A stretch of 64,000 nt of DNA from Promethearchaeota archaeon (GCA_011364925.1 RDOA01000004.1:66265-130264); one strand, 5' to 3'; positions 44,013 through 53,438 are shown, counted from the first letter of the stretch. Numbers and translations are program-made. The notes: generated by a model from the sequence alone, not told the origin.

Positions 44013-45203
44013 TTATCTACGCATATTGATGAAACCGCCTGATTTCATTAAATCACATGGTTTAAGAAAATTTTTACTACTTTTTTTAACGAAATCTTCT
44101 AACATCCTAGACCATTTTTCATAGTTCCTTTTACCAGGACTAAAAGGGCCCGACATACTTGTTCCAGCCAACATTACATCGTCAATAATTTTATAACCGG
44201 ATACTATTTTCTCTTCTAATAACTTACATCCTTCATTAAGCATAATAGCCATGATCATTTCTGGATTTAAAACGCCTGCCTTTTTGTCTAAATTTATTTC
44301 TGCTTTCCCTCTTGTCCAGTCGTAAAACCCTTGACCAGATTTTCTCCCAAGGTGACCAGTTTCTACTAGATTTGTAAGAACCTTGCCAGGAGCAAAATCT
44401 TTTGAAAAGATTCTTTCATAACTCTTCATGGAATTGTAAGTAGTATCTACTCCAAGGTAGTCCGTTAATTCACAAGGACCCATGGGAGTTAGTTTTCGTG
44501 CTTCTGCATCAGCATCGATTTGTTCCCAAGGAATACTTCTCTCAAAAGCTTTATCAAAAATCCAGCTAAGATAAATATTAGGAGGAATCAGTAAACGATT
44601 CGCTATAAATCCCGGACTTTCTTTCTCAATTCGAACAGTAAGGCGTTCACCTTTAAGACATGGTAAATTCTTTCCAATCTCGACACCTAAATCTAACGCT
44701 TTATCGCTGGATTCCTCACCTTTCATCACCTCAACACAGCATTGAAGCACAACGGGAAAGAAAAAATGCATTCCTATAACATTTTCTGGTCTATTTGAAT
44801 CTTTTGCAATATCGGTTATTCTAAATGTTGAAGTATTTGAAGCAAAAATACAGTGTGGGGGTGCATTTTTCATGACTACTTTACATACTTGTTTTTTAAC
44901 TTCTAACTTCTCAACGATAGCTTCGAAGACAAAATCGCTCTCTTTAACTGCAGACGAGAGATCGGTTGATTTTTTACATTTTAACATAATATCAGATATA
45001 GAAACGCCTTCCTCTAGCTTGCCTTTTGATTGAGCTTTTTCTAAACCTTGTTCAATTTTGAGTACTCCCTTGTTAACTATTTCCTCTTCAACATCCACCA
45101 CAGTTACGCTGTATCCCGCCATTAATACAACTTGGGCAATACCATAACCCATAGCTCCAGCGCCTAATACAGTAATATTCTTAATTTCGCTAAATTCTGC
45201 CAT
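44013..45203 (-). CDS. 3-hydroxyacyl-CoA dehydrogenase
   Basis: The N-terminal ITVLGAGAMGYGIAQVVLMA binds NAD, and SNTSTFRITDIAK plus GMHFFFP define the 3-hydroxyacyl-CoA dehydrogenase fold with its catalytic His. LGRKSGQGFYDW lies at the end of the substrate domain. The enzyme oxidises 3-hydroxyacyl-CoA to 3-ketoacyl-CoA in beta-oxidation or butyrate-type routes. The ATG at 45203 is preferred over TTG 45215. The C-terminal extension of about 90 residues resembles the second helical domain. The neighbours are the His-tailed reductase and a histidine kinase, neither clearly linked. Confidence 0.92.
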   Translation of the reverse strand: MAEFSEIKNITVLGAGAMGYGIAQVVLMAGYSVTVVDVEEEIVNKGVLKIEQGLEKAQSKGKLEEGVSISDIMLKCKKSTDLSSAVKESDFVFEAIVEKLEVKKQVCKVVMKNAPPHCIFASNTSTFRITDIAKDSNRPENVIGMHFFFPVVLQCCVEVMKGEESSDKALDLGVEIGKNLPCLKGERLTVRIEKESPGFIANRLLIPPNIYLSWIFDKAFERSIPWEQIDADAEARKLTPMGPCELTDYLGVDTTYNSMKSYERIFSKDFAPGKVLTNLVETGHLGRKSGQGFYDWTRGKAEINLDKKAGVLNPEMIMAIMLNEGCKLLEEKIVSGYKIIDDVMLAGTSMSGPFSPGKRNYEKWSRMLEDFVKKSSKNFLKPCDLMKSGGFINMRR

Positions 45204-45338
45204 CTTAGGCACCAATCATTAAGATTAATTAGTCAATTGATTAAAATTCTTAAATAAAATTACAATTGGAGGAAATAATCGTTAAAAATAAATAAGGCTT
45301 GTTGTATGTATTTTTTACTATTTTCTGAATTATATCAT

Positions 45339-46505
45339 TTATGCTTCTGGTATTATAAAAACAAAACTACTACCTTTCTCAAAATCTCCTTTAATTCTAT
45401 CTTCAATCCAAATTTCTCCACTATAGCTTTCAATTATTTTTTTCACTAACGATAAACCTAGACCCATCCCTTCTGTTTTCTTTTTTAAGTCCTTTCCTCT
45501 TGTAAAAATTTTACTCTTTCTCTCGTCGCTGATTCCGACACCATTATCCTGAAATTCAAATTTTATAGCTTTCTGGTTATTTTTATAAAATTTTGAAGCT
45601 ATAACAAGAATTTGTATCTTGGAACTATTATTATGTCTTATAGAATTAATCAATAGATTTTCAAACACATCAAGTAAGAGATCATTAGCAATAACAAATA
45701 GATTAGTATCTCCTAAATCAATTTTAATGTGAACATTCTTATTTTGGAAACTTTGCTTAACATAATTAATAGCCTCACTTAAGAAATTGCTAACATTAAT
45801 TTTTTTAAGAGAAACTTCACTTTCTTCAATCAAAGATAATTTCCCTACATTAGAAACTAATTGAACTCCTCTAGCTACTTGATTATTGATGATATCATAT
45901 AATTCCTTTAGTACACGTAGGTTTTCAAATGTATTTAATTGGATCGAGCTGAGTTCCATGGCTGATGTAATCACTTGAAAGATGTTATTGATATCATGGA
46001 CTACTAAGTAACTATATAGATTTGCTCTTTCGTAGGCTGAACGATATCTTTCTTCTGAAATTCTTAATTTTTCTTCAGCAATTTTCCTATCAGTTATATC
46101 AACATGGTAGGCAGTAAAATATCTTGGTAATCCCTCTTCATCAAAAATAGTGTTGATTGTTAGGATTACATGGATAAATTCTCCATTTTTTCTTCTATTT
46201 ATTATTTCACCACGCCAAAAACCTATGTTTGCATCTAAAATTGCGTTCCATAATTTTTCAAAAAATAAAGCATCCATTTCTCCTGAATTTAAAATTCTAG
46301 GGTTTTTCCCTAAAGCTTCTTCCTGTGAATATCCATAGTATTTAGTAAATGCTTTGTTGATGTGTAAGATATGAACTTCATTATCTCTATATTCCGCAAT
46401 AACCTGTGAGTTTGGAGATTCCTCAAAACCTTTCCTCAGGAGTTTTAATCCAATCTCTTTATTTTTATTCTCTGGTATAAAATCGAATTGTGAATCTACT
46501 TTCAT
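45339..46505 (-). CDS. PAS-domain histidine kinase
   Basis: The 388-residue protein begins with a PAS/PAC sensor (about residues 30-145), with YYGYSQEEALGKNPR and VDITDRK as typical signatures. The H-box SYLVVHDINNIF places the phosphorylated His at position 170, in the HDxxN form often seen in archaea. The N-box LLINSIRHNN, G1 DNGVGIS and G2 MGLGLSLVKK form the ATPase domain. There is no membrane segment, so it senses a cytosolic signal. No response regulator gene is adjacent. It lies upstream of the 3-hydroxyacyl-CoA dehydrogenase. Confidence 0.9.
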   Translation of the reverse strand: MKVDSQFDFIPENKNKEIGLKLLRKGFEESPNSQVIAEYRDNEVHILHINKAFTKYYGYSQEEALGKNPRILNSGEMDALFFEKLWNAILDANIGFWRGEIINRRKNGEFIHVILTINTIFDEEGLPRYFTAYHVDITDRKIAEEKLRISEERYRSAYERANLYSYLVVHDINNIFQVITSAMELSSIQLNTFENLRVLKELYDIINNQVARGVQLVSNVGKLSLIEESEVSLKKINVSNFLSEAINYVKQSFQNKNVHIKIDLGDTNLFVIANDLLLDVFENLLINSIRHNNSSKIQILVIASKFYKNNQKAIKFEFQDNGVGISDERKSKIFTRGKDLKKKTEGMGLGLSLVKKIIESYSGEIWIEDRIKGDFEKGSSFVFIIPEA

Positions 46506-46682
46506 TAATGGTTCCCTATTTTATTACACACTTCTTCAAAAATATATTACTATGATTGAAGTTAATTTTTTTGTTATAACTATAATCTTGCAGACTGATT
46601 TAAATACAAGTTTTATAAAAAATTACAGAAGGAAATTGTAAAAGAATAATTAAAAATGAAAAATAAGAAATTAAAGTAAATA

Positions 46683-47618
46683 TTAGCTCTCGATAATATT
46701 CTTTAATTTAGGGAATATTCGAGGATAGTGTACAGCCATGCAGTGAATTCCTTCCAATAGATTTTTAGCTCGTAATTCTGTTATGAAAGGTTTAAAAAAT
46801 TCGTAATTATATTGGTCATACAATTCTTTCTGTTGCTTTTTATCTGTAATGTCAGTCTTTACACTCTTCCACTTAGCCAGAATTTCTTTAGGCACACTAA
46901 CGCCTGGTACGAAGGTATCAAAACCTTTAGCTATTCCATATGATTTCATAGGAAAGATTCCAAGTAATACCGGTACTTTATATTTCCTAATTTCCGTTAA
47001 AAATTCGATAGTTCTGTCTAGATCGTATACTACTTGAGTTTGTAAAAATTCACAACCTGCTTCTGCTTTTCTACCTATTTTCAAGACTTCTGCACCCATT
47101 GGTTCAGCATTAGGATTTGCAGCTGCACCAACATGTAAAGTTGGGGGAGCTTCGATTTCATTTCCGTTAATACTACCTTTATCCACCATTTCTCTCACTA
47201 GTCTGACGAGGTTTGCAGAATCAAGATCGAAAACTGGTTTTGCTTCCGGTACATCACCCAAAGCTGTATGATCACCAGTTAGAGAAAGAACATTGCGTAT
47301 CCCTAAGGCGTGAGCACCCATAATCATACCAGCTATTCCTAATTTATTAACATCTCTAACGGTCATTTGCCATACGCACTCTAACCCTGCATTTTTTTGT
47401 ATTAGGTGGGTAGCTGCCATCGAATTTATCGTTACTATTCCCAAAGGACTATCTGTAACATTAGCTGCAATTACATAAGGGGCCATTTCTTTAGCTTCTT
47501 GGATAGTGTGAGAGAGATCAGTTGTCTTCTCGGGCTCTAACTCACCCGTTAAAACGAATTCACCCTTAGCAAGAGCTTCCCCTAATTTGGAATAAGTTTT
47601 TATTTCTGTCATTTCCAT
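46683..47618 (-). CDS. metF: methylenetetrahydrofolate reductase-like protein MetF (copy 1)
   Basis: The protein of about 311 residues has the TIM-barrel MetF pattern: FVLTGELEPEKTTD, ANVTDSP, NVLSLTGDHTALGDVPEA and EFLQTQVVYDL. It reduces methylene-tetrahydrofolate to methyl-tetrahydrofolate with FMN/FAD chemistry. The likely start is ATG 47618, because GGAGGT lies directly before it inside the metV stop; the longer TTG start would swallow that site. It follows metV on the same strand. The tail IHCMAVHYPRIFPKL is shared with copy 2. Electrons probably arrive through the MetV partner. Confidence 0.9.
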   Translation of the reverse strand: MEMTEIKTYSKLGEALAKGEFVLTGELEPEKTTDLSHTIQEAKEMAPYVIAANVTDSPLGIVTINSMAATHLIQKNAGLECVWQMTVRDVNKLGIAGMIMGAHALGIRNVLSLTGDHTALGDVPEAKPVFDLDSANLVRLVREMVDKGSINGNEIEAPPTLHVGAAANPNAEPMGAEVLKIGRKAEAGCEFLQTQVVYDLDRTIEFLTEIRKYKVPVLLGIFPMKSYGIAKGFDTFVPGVSVPKEILAKWKSVKTDITDKKQQKELYDQYNYEFFKPFITELRAKNLLEGIHCMAVHYPRIFPKLKNIIES

Positions 47619-47620
47619 TA

Positions 47621-48292
47621 CTACCTCCAAACTACCTCTCTTTGATGTCCAATTTTACTCCAATCTATGGGATCTCTTAATTTCGCAAATAAATCTAAAC
47701 GACCTAACTCTTTTAGACGATTATATATCAATATCCACCCGCAATCCTTCTCGTAATTTCCCACTTCACATTTTCCATCCACCATCCCTCCACATGGACC
47801 ATTCATTAACGATTTGGCGCAAGTTGTTACAGGACAAATCCCACCAGTTTCATTTAACAGACAATCGCCACACCCTCTACACCGCATGTAAAAACGTCCT
47901 ATGCGTTCGGTCATGCCAATAAACTCAGTATTATTAGCTGTGAAAACTGGGATATCTGGGTGATTTTTCGTAAGAACTTCAACGATCGATTGGACACCTA
48001 AACCACAGGATAGGGTTAGAATACCATCAGAATTTTTAACATCTTCTTCGATCTTGCGTAAATCTTTTTTCATTACGCGATTATCACACACATCTTCACT
48101 CACTATTGCATTGGATACATTGAAACCTCTTTCTTTTAGTTTTTCAGACCATTCTTCAGCTCCTTCAGTACCACCAGTTTGACAAAGAGCAGCACAAACT
48201 CCGCAACTTACAATTAATACATTTTTTACTTTATAATTATTCAAGGCCTCAAAAACTTCTTCTTCTGGCTTTTTTGTTGTTATTACAACCAT
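47621..48292 (-). CDS. metV: MetV-like partner of MetF, copy 1
   Basis: The 223-residue protein has an N-terminal Cys pair in SCGVCAALCQTGG and a C-terminal cluster with CRGCGDCLLN, CPVTTCAK and GPCGG. These suit a zinc and/or iron-sulfur MetV subunit. In acetogens MetV joins MetF to an electron-input module. It directly precedes metF, which starts just past its stop. Two perfect dyads lie 30-70 bases before its ATG. No HdrA gene follows in this copy. Confidence 0.88.
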   Translation of the reverse strand: MVVITTKKPEEEVFEALNNYKVKNVLIVSCGVCAALCQTGGTEGAEEWSEKLKERGFNVSNAIVSEDVCDNRVMKKDLRKIEEDVKNSDGILTLSCGLGVQSIVEVLTKNHPDIPVFTANNTEFIGMTERIGRFYMRCRGCGDCLLNETGGICPVTTCAKSLMNGPCGGMVDGKCEVGNYEKDCGWILIYNRLKELGRLDLFAKLRDPIDWSKIGHQREVVWR

Positions 48293-48322
48293 GACTTTTA
48301 ACTCTTCTTTTCTAATTGTTGT

Positions 48323-48340
48323 AGATTAAAATTTTAATCT
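48323..48340. promoter_or_regulatory. 18-base perfect palindrome before metV copy 1
   Basis: AGATTAAAATTTTAATCT at 48323-48340 equals its own reverse complement. It is centred about 39 bases before the metV start, where the TATA region should be. Even in AT-rich DNA an 18-base perfect palindrome is unusual, so it is a good repressor-site candidate. Confidence 0.55.
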
Positions 48341-48343
48341 TAT

Positions 48344-48362
48344 AATTCTACATGGTAGAATT
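48344..48362. promoter_or_regulatory. 19-base dyad AATTCTAC-N3-GTAGAATT before metV copy 1
   Basis: Perfect 8-base arms flank ATG at 48344-48351 and 48355-48362. The centre is about 21.5 bases (two helical turns) upstream of the neighbouring palindrome's centre. Both occupy the same DNA face, as expected for cooperative binding by a dimeric regulator. Confidence 0.58.
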
Positions 48363-48484
48363 GTTGAAATAATTAAAAATTAATTGTTTTAAAACAAAAG
48401 CGAGATCATAAACCGCAAAACACTTGATCAAAAAATGCAAAAATTATCTAAAAAATTGTAGTATATTTCATAATAGAAATCCAG

Positions 48485-49327
48485 TCAATAAACATGCTTT
48501 CGTGAAAAATAAGAATGATCCACACTGTTTTTTAAAAAATGTTTGTGAAAGACAATCTTCTGTTCTTCTGGGAGATTTGTAATATTTATTTTTAAATAAG
48601 ATATACCTTTCAGTTCGTCGATACTTTCTATTGTTTCTATTGGGTTGTATAATAAATTCAAATCGTGTAAATATCTTAGGTCTTTAAGACCTTTGACTAT
48701 TTTAATCCTATTCCCTAATAAATCAATATCTGACAAATAAGGTTTGTTCTCCAAACCTTTAATTTCGGTAATGCGGTTATTGGTAAGTTCTAGTCGTTCG
48801 AGGTGTTTTAAACTTTCAAGTCCAGTTATTTCCGTTATTTCGTTCATGCTCAAATTGAGATGTTCTAATTCCGTTAAATTCTCTAAGTTCTCGATGGTCT
48901 CAATATAATTTCCTCGCTCCAGATGGAAAGCGTCGCCAAAGATTAAAATCCGCAAGTTCTTAAGGTTTTGAAGACCTTCAATTTTTTCTATTTGGTTGTC
49001 AAAAAGCCGAAGTTCCTTAAGATTTGTCAGATTTTCTAAACCCTCTAGTTTAGTAATATAATTCGAGCTTAAATCTAAAATCTCTAATTTTTTCAAGTTT
49101 TCTAATCCTTCAATCTTAACAATTTGGTTACCGCCTAAATCAAGGTGTCTCAAGTTTACTAGATCGTTGATCCCTTCGATTTTCCTAATCGAAGGTATGT
49201 TCGAACTTAGGTTTAAAGAAGTAATTTCCTCGTTGTCCACATTTTTATAATAAAGGTTTTTGTAAGTCTTTAATGCATTTTCCAGAATATTACTATTTGA
49301 TAAATCGCTCGTATTATCTTCAGGCAT
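48485..49327 (-). CDS. leucine-rich-repeat protein, SDS22-like
   Basis: The 280-residue protein is built of about eight to nine 22-residue LRRs with the consensus L-x-x-L-x-x-L-x-L-x-x-N-x-I, for example NLRHLDLGGNQIVKIEGLE. The spacing matches the SDS22 class, which forms a curved binding scaffold. There is no signal peptide, so it is probably cytosolic. In eukaryotes SDS22 binds protein phosphatase 1; the PPP phosphatase of this window is far away, so any link is speculation. It is an isolated gene upstream of the sialidase-like gene. Confidence 0.85.
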   Translation of the reverse strand: MPEDNTSDLSNSNILENALKTYKNLYYKNVDNEEITSLNLSSNIPSIRKIEGINDLVNLRHLDLGGNQIVKIEGLENLKKLEILDLSSNYITKLEGLENLTNLKELRLFDNQIEKIEGLQNLKNLRILIFGDAFHLERGNYIETIENLENLTELEHLNLSMNEITEITGLESLKHLERLELTNNRITEIKGLENKPYLSDIDLLGNRIKIVKGLKDLRYLHDLNLLYNPIETIESIDELKGISYLKINITNLPEEQKIVFHKHFLKNSVDHSYFSRKHVY

Positions 49328-49501
49328 TATTATCTTAATTTTTTCTTAATTCTTTATATATTTTCTGTATCTATAAATGATATGAGTATTCTAGATTAAA
49401 CGGTACTTCTTAAGTTTCTTTAAATCTTCTTCTGTCTAAAACTCAAGGTTTATAATAAAATTTTACGATAAAATAAAATTAAAAAAGATTACCCTTCATT
49501 C

Positions 49502-50986
49502 TTAGTTTAATTGTTTTCTATTTAGTTTCTGACGATAACGAAATATAAACACTACTGATATTGTCCCAATTATAATTATAACAACAACGATCACTACAAT
49601 TTCAATTGGAAACGGTGACTCAAAAATACCATAGGCGTAATAAATATCCATTTCATTATTTCTTCCATCAGACCAAACGACATGGGGAATTCCATTCGAA
49701 TCTAGCTGAATGCTCATATATTCTCCAGGTCTCGAGAAAAAACTCGGAGTGTCTTCGTCCGCTATAACAATTTCATCAGAAAAATTAGGTACATTTCTCT
49801 GAGCTCCTTGAAAATTAACTGTGCGATAATATGGTCTATAACTATTCCCAATTTCGCTGTAGTAGACAATATGTAATCTTCCTGTTTGATCGATTACCAT
49901 GTCAGGATTCCATTGATCCCCAGCAGTCTTGGAATTCACTCGTAATCGGTCACTCCAACTTGTTCCATAATCGTCAGAATAGCGAAGGTAAACATCGAAT
50001 GTGTGGGTAACTTGATCAAATTTATCTGCCCATAAAATATAGAGTCGATTATGATCGTCAAACTTTATTACGGGTAAAGTAACTTTACTAGCTAACCCAG
50101 TTACTAATTGGAAATACGAATAATTACCATCATCGTTAACAATCTGAGGAGAATCAAAAGTAAGACCTTTATTAAGACTTTTAGATAAAAAGAGATTTCC
50201 ACCGCTTTCAGGAATCCAACTCCAAGCAATAAAAGGGTTTCTAGAACCATTTAATGTGATATAGGGTCCTAAATAAAACTCATCTTCACCTAATGCTGAA
50301 ATTTCTTGGTAAGAATCTCCTCCATCAATAGAGCGGCTAACACGAATAGTCGCATTACCATTGATCTCTAGGTTAACGTCGTCATAAACAACATACACGG
50401 TATTGTTTTCACCAACTACAATCGTTTCCTTATCTGCAAAATAATCACCGTATGAAGCTTTCACAGGAGTCCATGTTACTCCATAATCAATACTTTTGGC
50501 AACCGTGATCTGTGTAAGATACCCACCATTAGGATTGCTGAAGTATTCGGGTTCGCCCTCAAGATAAGCAAAATAAATAGTCCCATTATACCAGTATAAC
50601 CATGGATCGGATTGTCGTGTATTTTTGCCTTCAAACTTTGGCATATCGTAAGGTTGACTCCATGTTTTTCCGTGGTCGAGAGATCTTACAAAGCTCACTC
50701 GTGCTCCGCCACCATTGTATGTCTCAGAATTTTTCCAACCAACAAAAAAACTGTCATTATCGCTTATTGCCATTGATACTTCCACATGGTGAGCGTAACT
50801 AATATCGTTCGTCGATAAGAGTCTATTACTTGAAAATCCCGAAATGACATTGCCCGTATCTTGAGAAAGGTTTAGATTTCCTCGTACAGATAGATTATTA
50901 GAAAGAATAGTTAATTCAGGGAGTATGACTATTAACATAGAAATAACAATTGTTAGAAATATTTTCGATTTTAAAGTTCTAATCAA
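49502..50986 (-). CDS. secreted, membrane-anchored sialidase-like (BNR/Asp-box) protein
   Basis: The N-terminal 30 residues are hydrophobic after basic residues (IFLTIVISMLIVILP), a signal peptide. A hydrophobic segment, IEIVVIVVVIIIIGTISVVF, near residues 462-481 is followed by RYRQKLNRK, so the protein is anchored outside. The middle has at least five Asp-box motifs: SLDHGKTW, SIDYGVTW, SIDGGDSY, SLNKGLTF and SDDYGTSW. This forms a six-bladed beta-propeller of the sialidase/BNR type. True sialidase residues were not confirmed, so a carbohydrate-binding or structural role is equally possible. The start is TTG 50986. Confidence 0.85.
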   Translation of the reverse strand: MIRTLKSKIFLTIVISMLIVILPELTILSNNLSVRGNLNLSQDTGNVISGFSSNRLLSTNDISYAHHVEVSMAISDNDSFFVGWKNSETYNGGGARVSFVRSLDHGKTWSQPYDMPKFEGKNTRQSDPWLYWYNGTIYFAYLEGEPEYFSNPNGGYLTQITVAKSIDYGVTWTPVKASYGDYFADKETIVVGENNTVYVVYDDVNLEINGNATIRVSRSIDGGDSYQEISALGEDEFYLGPYITLNGSRNPFIAWSWIPESGGNLFLSKSLNKGLTFDSPQIVNDDGNYSYFQLVTGLASKVTLPVIKFDDHNRLYILWADKFDQVTHTFDVYLRYSDDYGTSWSDRLRVNSKTAGDQWNPDMVIDQTGRLHIVYYSEIGNSYRPYYRTVNFQGAQRNVPNFSDEIVIADEDTPSFFSRPGEYMSIQLDSNGIPHVVWSDGRNNEMDIYYAYGIFESPFPIEIVVIVVVIIIIGTISVVFIFRYRQKLNRKQLN

Positions 50987-51099
50987 GTTAAACCACTAAT
51001 TCCATTAGTATTCGGTAGTTTTTTTACTATTAATGGTTCATTTATCTCCGTCAACTAATAAACATTAGTATTATTAGAGTTGATTTTTGAGGTTGGATC

Positions 51100-51138
51100 T
51101 TTAAAAAATTTAAAAGAAAAAAATAGAAAAAAGTATAT
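51100..51138 (-). terminator. U-rich terminator after the 491-residue membrane protein gene
   Basis: The plus strand is nearly all A after the stop of the gene on the minus strand, which reads as several runs of T (CTATTTTTTTC) on that strand. It would terminate that transcript before the sialidase-like gene. Confidence 0.42.
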
Positions 51139-51140
51139 GT

Positions 51141-52616
51141 TTATTGCATTAAAGCTGGAAGGATTTTCGCTAATGGGACGGCCAATCCACCTAGTAATGA
51201 ACCTAAAGAAGTAAGTTTTTTCAAGTAATCTTTTACATTCTTAGATACTTTAACCGTTTTTGTTTTTCCTTCAATAATAGTACCATCCGATGACATTAAA
51301 AAGATTTGAATGGTCTGTTCTCCTGTTTCTCTTGGTTCTAAGGTTAACCAAGTAGTATCTCCATTCTCTAACATCGTTGATAATACACCAGCAATGTCAG
51401 TTCCCTCAGAAGAAATCAATGGAATTGATTTACGAGGAATTAGAAAGCTTCCTCTCCCTTCAACCTTGATATCCAGCTTTAATTTATCAGGTTCAAATCC
51501 AGGGGCGACTACTTTTATAATGTAGTTTTTATCTTCTGGAGCGTTATTGTAAAGGAAAACCATCACATTTAATTCCGAATTTAGATATACTACTTCTTGT
51601 GCTGAAGTATCCATGTATATTGGATCGTTTGAAAGACGCTCGATATTATCAGAAAGCTCTAATTGAAGTCTGTCAATAATATGAAAAAATCCAGGATTAT
51701 ATTTCTTAATGTAATTGAATAATTTATAAATATTAGATGTAGAGAAATACCACGATCCTTCAATTAACAAACCCTTTTCTATATCAAATGAAGTAGAATC
51801 TACATTAATTACTTCCTTTAATTCACGAGTAAACTGTTCGTCAGTTAAAACGCCTTGATATCGTAGATAGTACAGAAATAATATTGATTCGATTCCGAAA
51901 GTTACTGGTAATTCGTCCTCCTCAGCTTCTTTAACCTTTTGAATAAATGACGGTGTTAATATTTTTTCTATTCCAGCTAAATATTCGTCCCATTTAAGAT
52001 AAGTAACTGGATCTAAATGATCTGAAAAAACCTCAGCAAAAAAGTTATCTAAAAAGATTTTATGAGTTGTAGGTTTATAGAAATCTTGAAGCCCATTGAC
52101 ATCATGTATGTTTAGATTTAAACTCCTAATAATTATTGCCAATCCTAAACCGACCAGTGCAAAACCCGCAGCTGCGAAACCTAAATTCAAATCTCCAAAA
52201 AATAACATTACTAAAAACAAGGCTAACGCTATGAAACAAACCAAAGCAATAATTTTTAATAAATTCACTACCCGTTTGACGCTAGAAAATAGCATTTCAA
52301 ATCCATCAAGGCTATCAATTGGCCTTCCTCGTTTTCTTTCAAATTTTAACCTCATTTTGAGAGAAGAATTTGTGGAATTTGCTCCCAACAATAACATCAC
52401 TGAATTGAAGGCATAAAGTCCGAGTATAACAAAAAATACAATTTTTAAAGTGAAATCCAGTACCGAGAGAAAAGCTAGAATAGTCACTATTAATAGAACA
52501 ATCGGAAGTATGAACAATAGAATTTTACCGACTCCAGAAACATATTTAACTAATTTACCCTGAAATTGCTCCTTTTTAATAATTTTAGACAAGTCTTTTT
52601 CTAATTCACTTTCCAT
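51141..52616 (-). CDS. multi-pass membrane protein of unknown function
   Basis: This protein of about 491 residues is not recognised. Four hydrophobic segments lie at about residues 30-52, 58-78, 115-138 and 144-164, with a short loop in each half. The larger C-terminal part from residue 190 is soluble and strand-rich, with a possible immunoglobulin-like section around residues 340-440. It ends in another hydrophobic stretch, GSLLGGLAVPLAKILPALMQ. The start is ATG 52616; TTG 52628 is open but unlikely. It may be a surface or envelope protein like its neighbour. Function unknown. Confidence 0.6.
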   Translation of the reverse strand: MESELEKDLSKIIKKEQFQGKLVKYVSGVGKILLFILPIVLLIVTILAFLSVLDFTLKIVFFVILGLYAFNSVMLLLGANSTNSSLKMRLKFERKRGRPIDSLDGFEMLFSSVKRVVNLLKIIALVCFIALALFLVMLFFGDLNLGFAAAGFALVGLGLAIIIRSLNLNIHDVNGLQDFYKPTTHKIFLDNFFAEVFSDHLDPVTYLKWDEYLAGIEKILTPSFIQKVKEAEEDELPVTFGIESILFLYYLRYQGVLTDEQFTRELKEVINVDSTSFDIEKGLLIEGSWYFSTSNIYKLFNYIKKYNPGFFHIIDRLQLELSDNIERLSNDPIYMDTSAQEVVYLNSELNVMVFLYNNAPEDKNYIIKVVAPGFEPDKLKLDIKVEGRGSFLIPRKSIPLISSEGTDIAGVLSTMLENGDTTWLTLEPRETGEQTIQIFLMSSDGTIIEGKTKTVKVSKNVKDYLKKLTSLGSLLGGLAVPLAKILPALMQ

Positions 52617-52628
52617 AATAAAAATCAA

Positions 52629-53099
52629 CTATTTAATATCCCTTTTTTTAAAAAGATGTATAGCTATAATAATAGAAATTGTGATTTAAAATTTTAATGA
52701 AACCTGAATTTTGGACGAAAAAATTTTTGGAATTGGTATAGATTTGGTAATTAAGTTGTGAGAATTTTTTCACATTTTCAATGACAGTTTTACGAATTTT
52801 AATGACGAATCAAACATTTTTTTTTCAAATAGTAATTTTTTCGGAAAAAATATTTCCTAAATTTAGTGATCTTGATCATTTTTATAAATTGTATTTCACA
52901 CATAATGGGGATTTTTTTCCCCATTGTAATGGATTCCTTTTTCGTTTATGAAGTATTCAGAAAAAGTCAAAATATTAGAAATTCGCCCAAACTCGCAAAA
53001 AGGGTTAAGGAAACTTTCCCATTATATTTATATAGTTAACTAGTCTAACAATATTTAGAAAAATAAAATAAAAAAACCTGAAAAAAGTGTGATAAAAAA
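52629..53099. promoter_or_regulatory. 471-base gene-free region with a cluster of inverted repeats
   Basis: No convincing frame was found here. Dyads seen are TGTGA/TCACA (52757-52774), GGAAA/TTTCC (52843-52857), TGATC-TT-GATCA (52867-52878), AATGGGG/CCCCATT (52904-52925) and TAGTTAACTA (53033-53042). A TATA-like stretch, TTATATTTATATA, at 53022-53034 overlaps the last dyad. The GC-containing AATGGGG hairpin stands out in this AT-rich context. The region probably controls the small-gene pair starting at 53100, and may also hide a small RNA. Confidence 0.5.
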
Positions 53100-53438
53100 A
53101 TGGAGATATTAAAACTTCAAGAAAAAATAATTAACCTTACAGATGAGCAAATACAAGTTATATACTTCTATTGTAGTAAAGTAGATCAAGAGACAATCGA
53201 TGAGTTAACTCCAATCTTATTAGATATTTGTTTAGAAGCCGAAGGGGGAGTATTAAAAAACGAATTAGGCAGGGTGATCTTTCATCTACAAAAAACTGAG
53301 AGATTAAATACTCGAATTGGTTTTGAAAAATTGCTACATGGAGCTTTAAAAGTTGATGTTAAGGAAGCATTTAAAGTTCTTGAATCTGGAGCTTCAGACG
53401 CAAAAATTCTAGTTGATAGAATTAAATCTGTATTATAA
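53100..53438 (+). CDS. small protein of unknown function (112 residues)
   Basis: The family is not recognised. The first 60 residues are mainly helical, with ITIDELTPILLDICLEAEGG-like spacing (QETIDELTPILLDICLEAEG), and a second helical half follows with FEKLLHGALKVDVKEAFKVL. One pair of cysteines is far apart. A dyad-rich promoter region lies upstream and a second small gene begins 39 bases after its stop. The pair could be co-expressed, but no toxin, antitoxin or regulator motif is recognisable. Confidence 0.6.
   Translation: MEILKLQEKIINLTDEQIQVIYFYCSKVDQETIDELTPILLDICLEAEGGVLKNELGRVIFHLQKTERLNTRIGFEKLLHGALKVDVKEAFKVLESGASDAKILVDRIKSVL

Noticed and set aside
47621..47630. metF copy 1 overlapping metV by ten bases
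   Set aside because: This depends on a TTG start at 47630; the GGAGGT site falls inside that extension, so ATG 47618 is used and no overlap remains.
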